From NCBI GenBank assembly GCA_934454655.1, contig CAKSFK010000018.1:1-41741 (forward strand): a stretch of DNA of 41,741 nt, read 5' to 3'. The notes beneath the pieces were generated by a model. The model saw only the letters and a program-made list of their open reading frames with translations, made no database searches and had not been told where the DNA came from. The stretch is from an uncultured Eubacteriales bacterium (lineage in GTDB: Bacteria > Bacillota > Clostridia > Oscillospirales > Acutalibacteraceae). The position numbers and the translations under genes are program-made. Positions 1 through 8,637 of the stretch are shown one piece after another. Position 1 is the stretch's first letter. Each line of letters starts with the position of its first letter.

Positions 1-97
1 CTTGTGTTTTGTGGTGAAACCATTATACCAAAAGGAACGAGAGGTTCTCAACTTTCATTTAAGTTTACAATACGAGAGAAAAAAGGAGGAGCGAAAA

Positions 98-742
98 ATG
101 AAAAAAAGCGTTTATTCCGTTGTTCTGGGCGACGACGTTATTAAAAAGGTGGACAGACTGGCTTATGCCAACAATACCAACCGTTCAAATATGATAAATC
201 AGATTTTGGCGGAGTACGTTTCGCTTACTACACCCGAAAAAAGAATAAGCGGTATTTTTGAACAGCTTGCCGATTTTCTTTACGCGGGGGAAACTTTCAG
301 CGAATTGTCACCCCCCACACCGTCGGTAATGTCGGTAAGGACGGCGCTTTCATATAAATATAACCCTACCGTGAGGTATTCGATAGAATTGTACCGCGAA
401 CCCGGAATTGAACAGGGCGTGATAAGGGTATCGACCAGAACCACAAATTCCGCTCTGCTTTCAAAAATGCTTGATTTTTACAGGTTCTGGGCGGAAATTG
501 AATATAACTACGGCTTTAAGGGAAAGGATAGCTATGAAAACGGCGTTTTTAAGCGGCCCATAATTCACCGTGACAATCCGCTTGCGCTTGAAGGCGCTAA
601 AAAAGGCGCTGCGGCAGGCGAGCTTATAGCGGATTATATTTCGCTTTTAGACAGTGCGATGAAATTGTACTTCTCGGATGAACCCGAGGAAATACAGCCG
701 GCGTATGACGGTTATATAAAGACAAACAGTGAAATCATTTAG
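98..742 (+). CDS. Ribbon-helix-helix (CopG/Arc-like) DNA-binding protein upstream of clpB
   Basis: The first 45 or so residues look like a ribbon-helix-helix domain: a short strand (VYSVVLGDDVIKKVD) followed by two helices with the turn NTNRSNMINQILAEYV. The remaining ~165 residues match no family I recognise; they carry no signal peptide or membrane segment and are probably a cytoplasmic sensing or dimerisation domain. The ATG at 98 was chosen because AAGGAGGA lies 7 bases upstream, although the frame stays open to the window edge. clpB begins 11 bases after its stop, so the two are probably co-transcribed, and a role as regulator of clpB is an inference from that position. It could instead act elsewhere. 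Total length is 214 residues. Confidence 0.75.
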   Translation: MKKSVYSVVLGDDVIKKVDRLAYANNTNRSNMINQILAEYVSLTTPEKRISGIFEQLADFLYAGETFSELSPPTPSVMSVRTALSYKYNPTVRYSIELYREPGIEQGVIRVSTRTTNSALLSKMLDFYRFWAEIEYNYGFKGKDSYENGVFKRPIIHRDNPLALEGAKKGAAAGELIADYISLLDSAMKLYFSDEPEEIQPAYDGYIKTNSEII

Positions 743-753
743 GAGATGAGCTT

Positions 754-3354
754 ATGAACATAGAAAAATTTACGCAAAAATCGATAGAGGCAATAAAGAA
801 CGCCCAAACAACGGCGGGCGAAAACGGCAATAACAGCATAGGCGAAGCACATTTGCTTGCGGCACTGCTTTCACAGCCCGACGGTCTTACGGGTGAAATT
901 ATAAAGAGCATAGGAGCGTCGCCCGAGGCACTGCTGAACGCGCTGGAAGAGGAAATTTCCAAGATGCCCAAAATCAGCGGCAGCGGCTACGACCCGAACA
1001 ATATCTACGTTTCACCCGAGCTTAATAAGGCGCTTAACGCCGCCGAAAAACAGGCGGCGAAAATGCAGGACGATTATGTTTCGGTTGAGCATATATTACT
1101 GGGGCTCATACAAAACCCCGATGAAATTCTTAAAAAGATTTTCTGCGCTTATAACATAACCGAACCGCGTGTTTTGGAGGCTCTTAAGAGCATAAGGGGC
1201 AACCAGAAGGTTAAAAGCGATAATCCGGAGGACACATACGACGTGCTTAAAAAATACGGCGTAGATCTGGTACAGCGCGCAAGGGAGCATAAGCTTGACC
1301 CTGTTATAGGCAGAGATGAGGAAATACGCAATGTTATAAGAATACTGTCGCGTAAGACCAAAAATAACCCTTGCCTTATAGGCGAACCCGGCGTAGGCAA
1401 AACCGCAATTGCCGAGGGACTGGCGCTGAGAATTGTCAGCGGCGATGTTCCGGACAATCTTAAAAACCGCACAATTTTTTCTCTTGACCTGGGCGCGCTT
1501 ATCGCGGGCGCAAAATTCCGCGGTGAGTTTGAGGAAAGACTTAAAGCCGTGCTTAACGAGGTTAAATCAAGCGAAGGCAGGATCATACTCTTTATTGATG
1601 AGTTGCACACAATTGTGGGAGCGGGCAAAACCGACGGCGCGCTTGACGCCGGCAATATATTAAAGCCGCTGCTCGCAAGGGGCGAACTGCACTGCATCGG
1701 CGCGACAACGCTTAACGAGTACCGCCAGTACATTGAAAAGGACGCGGCGCTTGAAAGACGTTTCCAGCCGGTTATGGTCGCCGAACCTACGGTTGAAGAT
1801 ACAATTGCCATCTTGAGAGGTCTTAAGGAACGCTACGAGGTCTATCACGGCGTTAAGATAATGGATAAGGCGATAATTGCCGCCGCAACCCTTTCAAACC
1901 GCTATATTCAGGACAGATTTTTGCCCGATAAGGCCATTGATCTTATAGATGAGGCATGCGCGCTTATTAAGACCGAGATGTACTCAATGCCTACCGAAAT
2001 GGATGAGATTTCGCATAAGATTATGCAGCTTGAAATTGAGGAAGAGGCGCTTTCAAAGGAAACGGATAAGCTGACCCTTGCCCACCTTGACGAAATAAAG
2101 GCTGAACTTGCCCGCTTGCGTGACGAATTCAAGGCAATGAAAGCCAAGCTTGAAAACGAGAAACAGGGCATTGAAAAGGTACAAAAGATACGTTCCGAAA
2201 TTGAGGACGTAAATCATCAGATAGAAAAGGCAAAGGAAGAATACAATCTTACCAAAGCCGCCGAGCTTCAGTACGGACGGCTGCCGCAGTTACAGCAGGA
2301 ACTTGAAAAAGAGGAACAGGCAAGCGAGCCCGGGGATAACACCCTTCTGCGCGACCGCGTGACCGATGAAGAAATTGCAAAAATAGTGTCGCGCTGGACG
2401 GGCATACCCGTGTCAAAGCTTGTTGAAAGCGAAAGAAGCAAGCTTTTGAATCTTGAGGGCATACTTCACAACCGCGTTATCGGTCAGGACGAGGCGGTTC
2501 ATAAGGTGAGCGACGCAATACTGCGTTCGAGAGCGGGAATAAAAGACCCGAACCGGCCTGTCGGCTCGTTCCTTTTCTTAGGGCCTACGGGCGTCGGTAA
2601 AACGGAACTTGCAAAGGCGCTTACCGCCGCGTTGTTCGACGACGAAAAGAGCCTTATACGCATTGATATGAGCGAATATATGGAGAAGTACTCCGTGTCG
2701 CGTCTTATAGGAGCGCCTCCCGGATATGTGGGCTACGATGAGGGCGGGCAGCTTACTGAGGCGGTGCGCCGCAAGCCTTACTCGGTTGTTTTGTTTGATG
2801 AGATTGAAAAAGCGCATCCCGATGTGTTTAACGTTCTTTTGCAGGTGCTTGACGACGGCAGGATAACCGACAGCCACGGCAAAACGGTGGATTTCAAGAA
2901 TACTATTATTATCCTTACATCAAATTTGGGTTCGGATATAATTCTTGACGGAATTAACGGCAGGGGCGAAATAAGCGAGGACGCGCGCCTTAAGGTCAAT
3001 GAGCTTCTAAAGCGCAGTTTCCGCCCCGAGTTTTTGAACAGACTGGATGAAATAATTTTCTACCGTCCTCTTACAAAGGACAACATCCGCGGTATTGTGG
3101 AACTTAAGGTAAAGGAAATATCCGAAAGGCTTAAGGAACAGCGCATAAACGTAAAGGTGACGGACACCGCAATCGGGCAGATAATAGAGCAGTCGTTCGA
3201 TCCCGTTTACGGCGCAAGACCGATAAAGAGATTTATTCAGTCTAACATTGAAACGCTTATTGCCCGCAAAATGATCGAAAACGATATTGAACCCGATTCA
3301 ACCGTTACGGTGGACTTTAAAAACGGCGGCTTTACCGCCGATGCCGCAGAGTAA
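754..3354 (+). CDS. clpB: ATP-dependent disaggregase ClpB
   Basis: ClpB is the Hsp100 chaperone that threads aggregated proteins through a hexameric ring and works with DnaK. The 866-residue length is standard. The N-terminal Clp repeat domain occupies roughly residues 1-150. The first AAA+ module has Walker A GEPGVGKT near residue 210 and Walker B FIDELH near 280. A coiled-coil M-domain, rich in Glu and Lys, covers about 410-530 and separates ClpB from ClpC or ClpA. The second module has GPTGVGKT near 610 and FDEIEKAH beyond it. The ATG at 754 follows AGGAGATGAG. No CIRCE element is visible upstream, so control may run through the preceding ribbon-helix-helix gene or a promoter outside the window. 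Confidence 0.97.
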   Translation: MNIEKFTQKSIEAIKNAQTTAGENGNNSIGEAHLLAALLSQPDGLTGEIIKSIGASPEALLNALEEEISKMPKISGSGYDPNNIYVSPELNKALNAAEKQAAKMQDDYVSVEHILLGLIQNPDEILKKIFCAYNITEPRVLEALKSIRGNQKVKSDNPEDTYDVLKKYGVDLVQRAREHKLDPVIGRDEEIRNVIRILSRKTKNNPCLIGEPGVGKTAIAEGLALRIVSGDVPDNLKNRTIFSLDLGALIAGAKFRGEFEERLKAVLNEVKSSEGRIILFIDELHTIVGAGKTDGALDAGNILKPLLARGELHCIGATTLNEYRQYIEKDAALERRFQPVMVAEPTVEDTIAILRGLKERYEVYHGVKIMDKAIIAAATLSNRYIQDRFLPDKAIDLIDEACALIKTEMYSMPTEMDEISHKIMQLEIEEEALSKETDKLTLAHLDEIKAELARLRDEFKAMKAKLENEKQGIEKVQKIRSEIEDVNHQIEKAKEEYNLTKAAELQYGRLPQLQQELEKEEQASEPGDNTLLRDRVTDEEIAKIVSRWTGIPVSKLVESERSKLLNLEGILHNRVIGQDEAVHKVSDAILRSRAGIKDPNRPVGSFLFLGPTGVGKTELAKALTAALFDDEKSLIRIDMSEYMEKYSVSRLIGAPPGYVGYDEGGQLTEAVRRKPYSVVLFDEIEKAHPDVFNVLLQVLDDGRITDSHGKTVDFKNTIIILTSNLGSDIILDGINGRGEISEDARLKVNELLKRSFRPEFLNRLDEIIFYRPLTKDNIRGIVELKVKEISERLKEQRINVKVTDTAIGQIIEQSFDPVYGARPIKRFIQSNIETLIARKMIENDIEPDSTVTVDFKNGGFTADAAE

Positions 3355-3374
3355 GATTTGCGGCATACAAAGCC

Positions 3375-3403
3375 TTGACAAATACTCCGAAATAACTTAT
3401 AAT
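3375..3403 (+). promoter_or_regulatory. Sigma-A promoter for efp
   Basis: A perfect TTGACA at 3375-3380 and a perfect TATAAT at 3398-3403 are separated by exactly 17 bases, in the short gap between clpB and efp. Transcription of efp should start near 3410, so efp is not dependent on read-through from clpB. Confidence 0.85.
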
Positions 3404-3439
3404 ATCAGTAAATGCAATAATTTGGAGGAATTATAAAAT

Positions 3440-3997
3440 ATGATTAGTGCCGGCGATTTCAGAAACGGAGTAACCTTTGAAGAGGACGGCAACGTTCTTC
3501 AGGTAATCGAGTTTCAGCATGTTAAACCCGGAAAGGGAGCGGCTTTTGTAAGAACCAAGGTTAAAAATGTTATAACCGGTTCCGTTGTTGAAAAGAGCTA
3601 TAACCCTACCGCTAAATTTCCGACTGCTTTTGTTGAGAGAAAGGATATGGAGTATTCCTATGCCGACGGCGACCTGTACTACTTTATGGATCAGGAAAGC
3701 TATGAGCTTGTTCCGATAAACAGCAGTGACCTGGGCGATAACTTTAAGTTTGTAAAAGAGAATATGGTTTGCAAAATACTTTCCTACAAGGGCAAGGTAT
3801 TCGGTGTTGAGCCGCCAACATTCGTTGAACTTCAGGTTACTGCCACAGATCCCGGCTTTAAGGGCGATACCGCTACAAACGCAACAAAGCCCGCAACGCT
3901 TGAAACCGGCGCCGAGATACGCGTTCCGCTCTTTATTAATGAGGGCGATATGATAAGAATCGATACCCGCACCGGCGAGTATATGGAGCGTGCGTAA
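3440..3997 (+). CDS. efp: Translation elongation factor P
   Basis: EF-P binds between the P and E sites of the ribosome and rescues stalling at polyproline stretches. The 185-residue protein has the three-barrel EF-P layout. The conserved tip loop KPGKGAAF places the lysine that is normally modified at residue 32, as in Bacillus EF-P. No modification enzyme is encoded nearby. The ATG at 3440 follows TTGGAGGAATT. It has its own consensus promoter. The next gene, of the CD1247 type, starts 62 bases downstream with no terminator between, so they are likely co-transcribed. Confidence 0.97.
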   Translation: MISAGDFRNGVTFEEDGNVLQVIEFQHVKPGKGAAFVRTKVKNVITGSVVEKSYNPTAKFPTAFVERKDMEYSYADGDLYYFMDQESYELVPINSSDLGDNFKFVKENMVCKILSYKGKVFGVEPPTFVELQVTATDPGFKGDTATNATKPATLETGAEIRVPLFINEGDMIRIDTRTGEYMERA

Positions 3998-4059
3998 TTA
4001 ATTTGTGCGCCCGGACGCTTAAAACCGATTAATTTTAATTGTTCAGGAGGTAATTTTAA

Positions 4060-4506
4060 ATGGATATTTGCGAGAAAATTGCTTACATTAAGGGCTTGGC
4101 TGAAGGTCTTAAGCTTGATGAAAACACAAACGAGGGTAAAATTCTTTCCGCGATAATCGATCTTCTCGGCGATATGACGGCTGAGATATGCGATATTGAG
4201 GACGGCTGCGACGAGCTTATGGAGCAGATCGACGCGGTTGACGAGGATCTTGCGGATGTTGAGAAGATCGTTTATGATGACGACGATGACGACTGCTGCT
4301 GCGACGATTGCTGTGACGGAGATGACGACGAGGACCTTTATGAAATTGAATGCCCCGCTTGCCACGACACCGTTTATCTTGACGGCGATATGATCGAGGA
4401 GGGCGGAATCACCTGCCCTAACTGCGGCACAGAACTTGAGTTTGATTTTGACTGTGATTGCGACGACTGCTGTGACGACTGCGACCACGAGGAAGAAAAA
4501 GAATAA
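4060..4506 (+). CDS. CD1247-type protein with acidic/Cys clusters and zinc ribbon
   Basis: I recognise the N-terminal ~75 residues as resembling the CD1247 N-terminal domain found in Clostridia, here a helical acidic segment (MDICEKIAYIKGLAEGL). A CPAC...CPNC zinc ribbon follows near residues 108-128. Two striking clusters flank it: an Asp/Cys block near residues 70-88 and a second Asp/Cys/His block at the C-terminus, giving well over a dozen cysteines in 148 residues. The function is unknown; metal binding is an inference from these residues. AGGAGGT precedes the ATG. It lies downstream of efp and ends at a strong terminator. Confidence 0.8.
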   Translation: MDICEKIAYIKGLAEGLKLDENTNEGKILSAIIDLLGDMTAEICDIEDGCDELMEQIDAVDEDLADVEKIVYDDDDDDCCCDDCCDGDDDEDLYEIECPACHDTVYLDGDMIEEGGITCPNCGTELEFDFDCDCDDCCDDCDHEEEKE

Positions 4507-4525
4507 ACAGAACCGTAGTTAACAC

Positions 4526-4566
4526 GACCGCGCTTTTCCGTTTTTACGGTTTGGCGCGGTCTTTTC
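4526..4566 (+). terminator. Rho-independent terminator after the efp operon
   Basis: GACCGCGC at 4526-4533 pairs with GCGCGGTC at 4554-4561; a smaller CCG/CGG hairpin sits in the loop and CTTTT follows. It separates the efp transcript from ispD. Confidence 0.8.
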
Positions 4567-4597
4567 AGTGTTTTATATTTCGGAAACGGAGCGGATA

Positions 4598-5329
4598 ATG
4601 CAAACCACGGAGTTTAAACTGGAATTTGAAATATGTAATACCGAAAAAATCAAAATGCCGGCAATAATAGTGGCGGCGGGCTCTTCACACCGTATGAACG
4701 GGCTTAATAAACAGCTTTTGCCGATAGGCGGCGTTCCCGTACTTGCACGGACTCTTAAGGCGTTTCAGAACAGCGAATATGTTTCGCATATTGTTCTGGT
4801 TGCGCGCGGGTGTGACGCGGAAGCCTGCAAAAGGCTTGCAAAAGAGTACTCGGTGGATAAGCTTTACGCAACGGTTTCGGGCGGAGAATCGCGCCAGCAG
4901 TCGGTGCTTAACGGACTTAGATGTTTACCCGAAAACACAAAAAACGTGCTTATTCAGGACGGTGCGCGTCCGCTTACGGATAATACGGTAATAAGCGCCG
5001 TCGCAACCGCGCTAAAAGAGCATTGTGCCGTAACCTGCGCCGTTCCTATCAAGGACACGGTAAAGCAGGTGGACAAAAGCGGCAAGGTGGTAAACACGCC
5101 CGACCGCTCGTCGCTTGTGGCGGTTCAAACGCCGCAGGGCGTTCGTGTTGCCGAATATTTAAAGGCACTTGAAAATGCGAAGGACCTTTCCGTTTTTACC
5201 GATGATATGTCTGTTATGGAAGCGGCGGGGTACGATGTTTTCACCGTTCCGGGCAGTTTCGGAAATATAAAGGTGACAACGCCAGAAGATATAAAACTTG
5301 CAGAGTATCTTCTGTCACTGGAGGATTGA
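4598..5329 (+). CDS. ispD: 2-C-methyl-D-erythritol 4-phosphate cytidylyltransferase
   Basis: IspD transfers CMP from CTP to methylerythritol phosphate in the non-mevalonate isoprenoid pathway. The nucleotide-binding start PAIIVAAGSSHRM, the substrate lysine in NKQLLPIGG, and the conserved IQDGARPL and VQTPQ motifs are all present. At 243 residues it is slightly long because of ~22 extra residues before the core. The ATG at 4598 follows GGAG; an internal start just before MPAIIV is possible and would give the usual length. ispF begins 2 bases after the stop, the common ispDF pairing. Confidence 0.95.
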   Translation: MQTTEFKLEFEICNTEKIKMPAIIVAAGSSHRMNGLNKQLLPIGGVPVLARTLKAFQNSEYVSHIVLVARGCDAEACKRLAKEYSVDKLYATVSGGESRQQSVLNGLRCLPENTKNVLIQDGARPLTDNTVISAVATALKEHCAVTCAVPIKDTVKQVDKSGKVVNTPDRSSLVAVQTPQGVRVAEYLKALENAKDLSVFTDDMSVMEAAGYDVFTVPGSFGNIKVTTPEDIKLAEYLLSLED

Positions 5330-5331
5330 AT

Positions 5332-5799
5332 ATGAGAATAGGTCACGGGTATGACGTGCATAAGTTGGTTCACGGAAGGCGCCTTGTAATAGGCGGCGTT
5401 ACAATACCTCACGATTTGGGACTTCTCGGTCATTCCGATGCGGATGTCCTGCTTCACGCGATTTGCGATGCACTGCTCGGTGCGGCGGCTCTCGGCGATA
5501 TAGGAAAGCATTTCCCCGACAGCAGCGAAGAATTTGAGGGTATTGACAGCCGTATTTTGCTGCGTAAAACCGTTTCACTGATATCGCAAAAGGGCTATTC
5601 GGTGGTTAATATTGACGCCACAGTGATAGCGCAAAAGCCAAGACTTTCGGGTCATACCGAACGTATGAGAGCGAATATTGCCGCCGACTGCGGCATTGCT
5701 CCCGACTGTGTTAATGTTAAGGCCACAACAGAGGAGGGACTGGGCTTTACGGGCGCACAGGAGGGAATAAGCGCGCACGCCGTGTGCATTATCGGGTAA
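5332..5799 (+). CDS. ispF: 2-C-methyl-D-erythritol 2,4-cyclodiphosphate synthase
   Basis: IspF closes the cyclodiphosphate ring in the step after IspE. Metal-binding DVH in GHGYDVHKL at the N-terminus, HSDADVLLHA and DIGKHFPD are all intact, and TTEEGLGFTG marks the C-terminal CMP-binding region. The length of 155 residues is typical. The ATG at 5332 is preferred over an in-frame TTG at 5326 because GGAGG at 5320-5324 is correctly spaced for it. It is translationally close-coupled to ispD. The pathway's other genes are not in the window. Confidence 0.96.
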   Translation: MRIGHGYDVHKLVHGRRLVIGGVTIPHDLGLLGHSDADVLLHAICDALLGAAALGDIGKHFPDSSEEFEGIDSRILLRKTVSLISQKGYSVVNIDATVIAQKPRLSGHTERMRANIAADCGIAPDCVNVKATTEEGLGFTGAQEGISAHAVCIIG

Positions 5800-5837
5800 T
5801 AAACCGCGCGCGGCAGTCATATTATTTTAACGGTGAT

Positions 5838-6329
5838 ATGATATTGAAATTCTTTGTAATTCTCTCAAAAAAGACAATTGCCTCACTTCTGCTGATTACC
5901 GTTGCCGCGTTTGCGGTGGTAAGCCGTATTTCCGCAATAAATTCGTGCGAAAAAAACGGCGATACCAATGCCGCAAGGGTAGAATACATTAAAGATTTGG
6001 GCTACAATATAAATGAAACGGCAGCGGAAAAGAAAAGCATAGTAATACCAAGCGAATTTTCTGATGTATACAAACGCTATAACGAGTTGCAGCAAAGCGC
6101 GGGTTTTGATTTGTCGCCTTACAGGGGAAAGGCGGCGGAGGTGTATAAATACCCGCTTGCGGACGGCTCCGACCGCAGCGTTACGCTTATAGTATGCAAA
6201 GATAAAATAATCGGCGGAGATGTGTGCGAAAACGCTATTAACGGAAAAATGCTGCCGCTTAAGGCAATGCGAGAAATCCACGCTCAAAAAACGGGTTCGG
6301 ATTATTCTCACTTGCCTAAGACAAGCTGA
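5838..6329 (+). CDS. DUF4830-type membrane-anchored protein
   Basis: This 163-residue protein has one N-terminal membrane segment (residues ~10-30) and a soluble, probably extracytoplasmic remainder. The pattern of IPSEFSDVYKRYNELQQSAGFDL followed later by CKDKIIGGDVC matches what I know of DUF4830 proteins of Clostridia; no function is established for them. The ATG at 5838 has only a weak ribosome site (CGGTGAT), so an upstream start overlapping the end of ispF cannot be excluded. It sits between ispF and an rRNA pseudouridine synthase, which says little about its role. Confidence 0.75.
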   Translation: MILKFFVILSKKTIASLLLITVAAFAVVSRISAINSCEKNGDTNAARVEYIKDLGYNINETAAEKKSIVIPSEFSDVYKRYNELQQSAGFDLSPYRGKAAEVYKYPLADGSDRSVTLIVCKDKIIGGDVCENAINGKMLPLKAMREIHAQKTGSDYSHLPKTS

Positions 6330-6352
6330 AACAAAAAATAAGGAGAACCGAA

Positions 6353-7066
6353 ATGCCGAGTCAGAGGCTGGATAAATTTTTGTCGTCACAGCTTAACCGA
6401 ACAAGACGTGATGTTAAAGAAGACCTGCGCCGCGGCTTAGTACAGGTCAACGGAGCCGCGGTAAAACAGCCGGAGTACGGAATTGATCCCGAAAGGGACG
6501 AAATTCTGTACGGTGGACAGGCTGTGCGTTATAAGGAACATATTTATATTGTTATGAACAAGCCCGCGGGGGTTCTTTCCGCCTCGAACGATAAAAAACG
6601 GAAAACCGTTGTGGACCTTGTGCCTCAAAATTTAAAGCGCAGGGGACTTTTTCCTGTCGGACGGCTTGACCGCGACACCACGGGGCTTTTAATAATAACG
6701 GACGACGGTGATTTTGCGCACAGGGTGCTTTCCCCGAAAAAAGAAGTGTTTAAAACGTATATCGCACTGCTCGACGCCGATGTTACACCCGAAATAATAA
6801 AAAAATTTGAGGATGGCATCGTACTGGCGGACGGCACTCCGTGCCGCAGGGCATATTTGAAAAGAACGGGAGAAAAAACCGCCGAAATAAAAATCTGCGA
6901 AGGAAAATATCACCAGATAAAAAGAATGTTCGGCACTGTCGGCATCGGGGTAAACGGGCTTCACAGAAAGGCAATCGGAAATTATACCCTGCCGGAAAAT
7001 CTGAACCCCGGCGAGTGTGCCGAGGTTGAAAATTTCCAATTAAATCCTTTGTTTGAGGATAAATAA
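6353..7066 (+). CDS. RsuA/RluB-family rRNA pseudouridine synthase
   Basis: The protein isomerises uridine to pseudouridine in ribosomal RNA. An S4 RNA-binding domain occupies residues 1-60 (QRLDKFLSSQLN...VQVNG). The catalytic aspartate lies in GRLDRDTTGLL near residue 104, and IKRMFGTVG near residue 190 is the conserved C-terminal motif. At 237 residues it fits RsuA, which targets U516 in E. coli 16S rRNA, better than the longer RluB; the exact target cannot be read from sequence. AAGGAG precedes the ATG. No promoter is seen in the 23-base gap to the gene before, so it is probably co-transcribed. Confidence 0.92.
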   Translation: MPSQRLDKFLSSQLNRTRRDVKEDLRRGLVQVNGAAVKQPEYGIDPERDEILYGGQAVRYKEHIYIVMNKPAGVLSASNDKKRKTVVDLVPQNLKRRGLFPVGRLDRDTTGLLIITDDGDFAHRVLSPKKEVFKTYIALLDADVTPEIIKKFEDGIVLADGTPCRRAYLKRTGEKTAEIKICEGKYHQIKRMFGTVGIGVNGLHRKAIGNYTLPENLNPGECAEVENFQLNPLFEDK

Positions 7067-7122
7067 CGTCCGAATATGCATATTAAACAAAACATTCTTT
7101 TTAACATTGGATAAAATTCGGG

Positions 7123-7151
7123 TTGTATTTTTTTTGTTGTTTTGTTATAAT
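7123..7151 (+). promoter_or_regulatory. Sigma-A promoter for the MsmX-type ATPase
   Basis: TTGTAT at 7123-7128 and a perfect TATAAT at 7146-7151 are 17 bases apart. The start codon at 7187 follows TTAGGAGG, so the 5' untranslated leader would be about 30 bases. Confidence 0.7.
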
Positions 7152-7186
7152 AACAATAACCAAAGCATTTTTAGGAGGCATAATCT

Positions 7187-8329
7187 ATGGCAAGTCTGTC
7201 ATTGCGTCATGTTTATAAGAGATATCCGGGCGGAGTTACCGCTGTATCGGATTTTAATCTCGAAATTAAAGATAAGGAGTTCATAATCCTTGTAGGACCG
7301 TCAGGTTGCGGAAAGTCTACAACCCTCAGAATGGTTGCGGGTCTTGAAGAAATTTCGGATGGCGAAATTTATATCGGTGACAAGCTTGTAAATGATGTTG
7401 CTCCTAAAGACCGCGATATTGCAATGGTTTTCCAGAACTATGCGCTTTATCCGCATATGACCGTTTTCGACAATATGGCATTCGGACTTAAACTCCGTAA
7501 AACACCTAAGGACGAAATCAAGCGCCGTGTTGAAGAGGCGGCCCGTATTCTTGATATATCACACCTTCTTGAGCGTAAGCCTAAGGCATTGTCCGGCGGT
7601 CAGCGTCAGCGTGTTGCGCTCGGTCGTGCAATAGTTCGTGAACCTAAGGTATTCCTTCTTGACGAGCCGCTGTCCAACCTGGACGCTAAGCTCCGCGCAC
7701 AGATGCGTACCGAAATTTCAAAGCTGCACCAGAGGCTCGGCACAACGTTTATCTACGTTACCCACGACCAGACCGAGGCTATGACAATGGGTACTCGCAT
7801 TGTCGTTATGAAGAGCGGTCTTATCCAGCAGGTAGATACGCCGAACAACCTCTATCTCTATCCCTGCAACCTGTTTGTTGCCGGATTTATCGGTTCTCCG
7901 CAGATGAACTTTATCGAGGCAAAGCTTCTTAAAGAGGGCGAGAATTACCTTGTTGAGTTCGGCTCTGAGGACACCAAGACACGTGCCGGCGTTAAATATA
8001 AAATTCAGCTTCCGGCTTCTAAGAATAAGGATAACTGCCTTGAGGCTTATGCCGGCAAGGAAATCATAATGGGTATCCGCCCCGAGAACGTTCACAATGA
8101 AGAGGACCTTATCGAAATTCATAAGGACGGCGTTGTTGAGGCTGATGTTGAAGTTACCGAACTTATGGGTGCTGAAACCTACCTGTATATGAACTGTGAA
8201 GGTCAGTCGATCAACGCACGCGTTAGCCCGACCAACACTGCCCGCCCGGGTGATAAAATTAAGATTGCGTTTGAAACCGCAAAGATACACCTCTTTGATA
8301 AGGAAACCGAGCTTACCATCTGCAATTAA
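7187..8329 (+). CDS. MsmX/UgpC-type ABC transporter ATP-binding protein
   Basis: This 380-residue ATPase has the architecture of the MalK/UgpC/MsmX group. Walker A GPSGCGKS is near residue 38, the signature LSGGQRQRVALGRA near 135, and Walker B FLLDEP directly after it. A C-terminal TOBE/OB region begins near residue 240 (FIGSPQMNF). No sugar-binding protein or permease is encoded beside it. In Bacillus, MsmX is such an orphan and energises several sugar importers, so a shared role is a reasonable inference. It has its own promoter and a strong terminator, making it monocistronic. Confidence 0.93.
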   Translation: MASLSLRHVYKRYPGGVTAVSDFNLEIKDKEFIILVGPSGCGKSTTLRMVAGLEEISDGEIYIGDKLVNDVAPKDRDIAMVFQNYALYPHMTVFDNMAFGLKLRKTPKDEIKRRVEEAARILDISHLLERKPKALSGGQRQRVALGRAIVREPKVFLLDEPLSNLDAKLRAQMRTEISKLHQRLGTTFIYVTHDQTEAMTMGTRIVVMKSGLIQQVDTPNNLYLYPCNLFVAGFIGSPQMNFIEAKLLKEGENYLVEFGSEDTKTRAGVKYKIQLPASKNKDNCLEAYAGKEIIMGIRPENVHNEEDLIEIHKDGVVEADVEVTELMGAETYLYMNCEGQSINARVSPTNTARPGDKIKIAFETAKIHLFDKETELTICN

Positions 8330-8386
8330 TCGGTTCTTGTAAGTCGTGTCTTATGTTGCGACGGTGTAATTTAACAGATAATTCAG

Positions 8387-8428
8387 ACGGCTGTGAAAAC
8401 GAGAGTTTTCACAGCCGTTGTTTTTTTT
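8387..8428 (+). terminator. Strong terminator after the MsmX-type ATPase
   Basis: ACGGCTGTGAAAAC (8387-8400) pairs perfectly with GTTTTCACAGCCGT (8405-8418) around a GAGA loop, followed by TG and eight T residues. Confidence 0.92.
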
Positions 8429-8637
8429 GCGGTTTAAATTTTTTTGCTCCGCGGCGTGCGTAGAATAGAAGCGTTGTGAGCGGAGCGGGGCAATGCCGAC
8501 TAATGCCGTTTCTTCAAAAAAAAATCTTACCCTGATTGTATTGTCTGATTTTTTTAATAAAATCACGTTATGTTCGCATAATAATACCGATTTGTAAATA
8601 TGTTGAAATATAAATTCTTTTACAATGAGGTGATTCT
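8429..8637 (+). other. AT-rich intergenic region without recognised gene
   Basis: With the preceding terminator this makes a gene-free gap of about 308 bases. It contains GCTCCGC and GCGGAGC arms near 8446 and 8474, several long A and T runs, and no convincing -35/-10 pair. The GAGGTGAT ribosome site of the next gene is at its right end. I see no RNA motif that I recognise. Confidence 0.5.

Noticed and set aside
2..97. N-terminal extension of the ribbon-helix-helix protein to the window edge
   Set aside because: A strong ribosome site directly before the ATG at 98 and the RHH domain beginning there fix the start.
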